This document shows positions 51,580 to 51,797 of a stretch of 51,797 bases of DNA, in pieces. Below the pieces are notes generated by a model. That model was not told where the DNA came from. It saw only the letters and a list, made by a program, of their open reading frames with translations, and searched no databases. The stretch spans positions 1 through 51,797 of the forward strand of contig JACKQB010000010.1 in assembly GCA_024233115.1 (NCBI GenBank). The letters are read 5' to 3'. This stretch comes from Akkermansiaceae bacterium. Lineage in GTDB: Bacteria > Verrucomicrobiota > Verrucomicrobiia > Verrucomicrobiales > Akkermansiaceae. Each line of letters starts with the position of its first letter. Position 1 is the first letter of the stretch. The translations under genes were made by a program, and so were the position numbers.

Positions 51580-51797
51580 AGTTTCCAATTGAAGATATTC
51601 CGCCGCACCGTATTCCAGCTCACCCCGTAGGAAAAGCCGATGGCGTCGGTGGCGGTGAAAAGCTGCTGCGACACGAACAGCTCGGGCGTCTCGCGGTGGT
51701 AACGGCGGATCTGGTCCACCCCCAGGGCAATCGCCTCGTCCTTGTTGGCGTTCTTGCACTCGATCACCAGCACCGGGATGCCGTTGATGAGAAAGAC

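Larger units (their letters stand above)
50470..51797 (-). pseudogene. hsdR: Type I restriction endonuclease HsdR, nuclease-helicase fragment (partial, rearranged)
   Basis: The frame is open to the window edge. It begins within the PD-(D/E)xK nuclease (VLVIECKNANKDEA), continues through IGFSYGVSWNTVRR and reaches helicase motif I HTQGSGKTFT and VTMIHKFD. The DEAH-box region is then gone, replaced by about 78 bp (50990-51067). GTPVDKTAYGKGTFKTFG follows in another frame, a 72-bp element (50815-50886) interrupts after HKYSIAD, and TTLPLYYQLAPNEMLV ends at LAEAE. The strand then joins, at a GCCGAAGCCGAG homology, to a second N-terminal piece (LFFDDLLDAKVRELNP). It cannot give an active enzyme. 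Confidence 0.87.

Noticed and set aside
1..51797. CRISPR arrays, rRNA genes and complete insertion sequences.
   Set aside because: No regularly spaced repeats of CRISPR type, no rRNA signature and no transposase gene were found.

Overview
The window looks like a chromosomal segment of a Verrucomicrobia-type bacterium (order Verrucomicrobiales or close to it). The clues are an exported protein ending in a PEP-CTERM sorting signal, a large exported sulfatase ending in Ca-binding DxDxDG repeats, a Gld-like ABC transporter with GldG-like and DUF4340 partners, a single-chain PurL with fused glutaminase, a DUF3500 protein, and a moderately high G+C content with few clear Shine-Dalgarno sites. The genus cannot be fixed by reading alone.

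Left end (1-1531): the tail of an ATP-dependent DNA ligase-like gene with a strong terminator, a small gene of unknown function, a repeat-rich spacer and tRNA-Ser(GCU). This may be the edge of an integrated element next to a tRNA. 1705-6628: pyruvate kinase, a DUF3592 membrane protein, a large AsmA-like envelope protein and a KhpA-like KH protein. 6891-13461: a frameshifted secreted sulfatase, a PEP-CTERM protein whose body resembles the sulfatase N-terminal domain, a spacer with two identical 12-bp palindromes, and a two-component pair whose kinase has two discoidin-like extracytoplasmic domains. This is a plausible polysaccharide-sensing and degrading locus. 13615-15345: purC and engB, convergent.

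15346-21124 is an accessory island: nested inverted repeats, an exported protein, a LamG/Ca-repeat protein with an in-frame TGA whose last 440 residues switch abruptly to AT-rich DNA, and two AT-rich membrane-associated genes. The layout resembles, but does not prove, a polymorphic-toxin tail exchange. 21193-22794 is a HipBA-type toxin-antitoxin pair with an operator-like inverted repeat. 22874-33527 carries DUF3500, GT2, inositol-monophosphatase, TM2, VF530, RHH, CYTH, PurL, an S33 peptidase and an HExxH protein. 33532-38332 is a four-gene Gld-like ABC operon, with a porin-like gene divergent from it. 39835-46108 holds an R3H/KH protein, a thioesterase, a COG2509-type flavoprotein, tRNA-Gln, a polysaccharide deacetylase, a dynamin-like GTPase and an RlmB-like methyltransferase, followed by a frameshifted pcm and a truncated tspO.

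Right end (47254-51797): a decayed type I restriction locus. Reading leftwards on the minus strand there is an hsdR nuclease/helicase fragment, a Fic-family regulator, a second hsdR made of an N-terminal stub fused to the C-terminal third, and a YgjP-like metallopeptidase. Fic, hsdR and ygjP are joined by ATGA overlaps. Several palindromic repeat elements sit inside the hsdR coding sequence, some keeping the frame and some breaking it. One 72-bp element occurs twice in opposite orientations, each copy bounded by GACA. These insertions, the in-frame 7-mer expansions in purL and the sulfatase/PEP-CTERM/discoidin-kinase cluster are the most interesting parts. Four single-base or nonsense lesions (sulfatase, LamG protein, pcm, hsdR) could be real decay or assembly errors.
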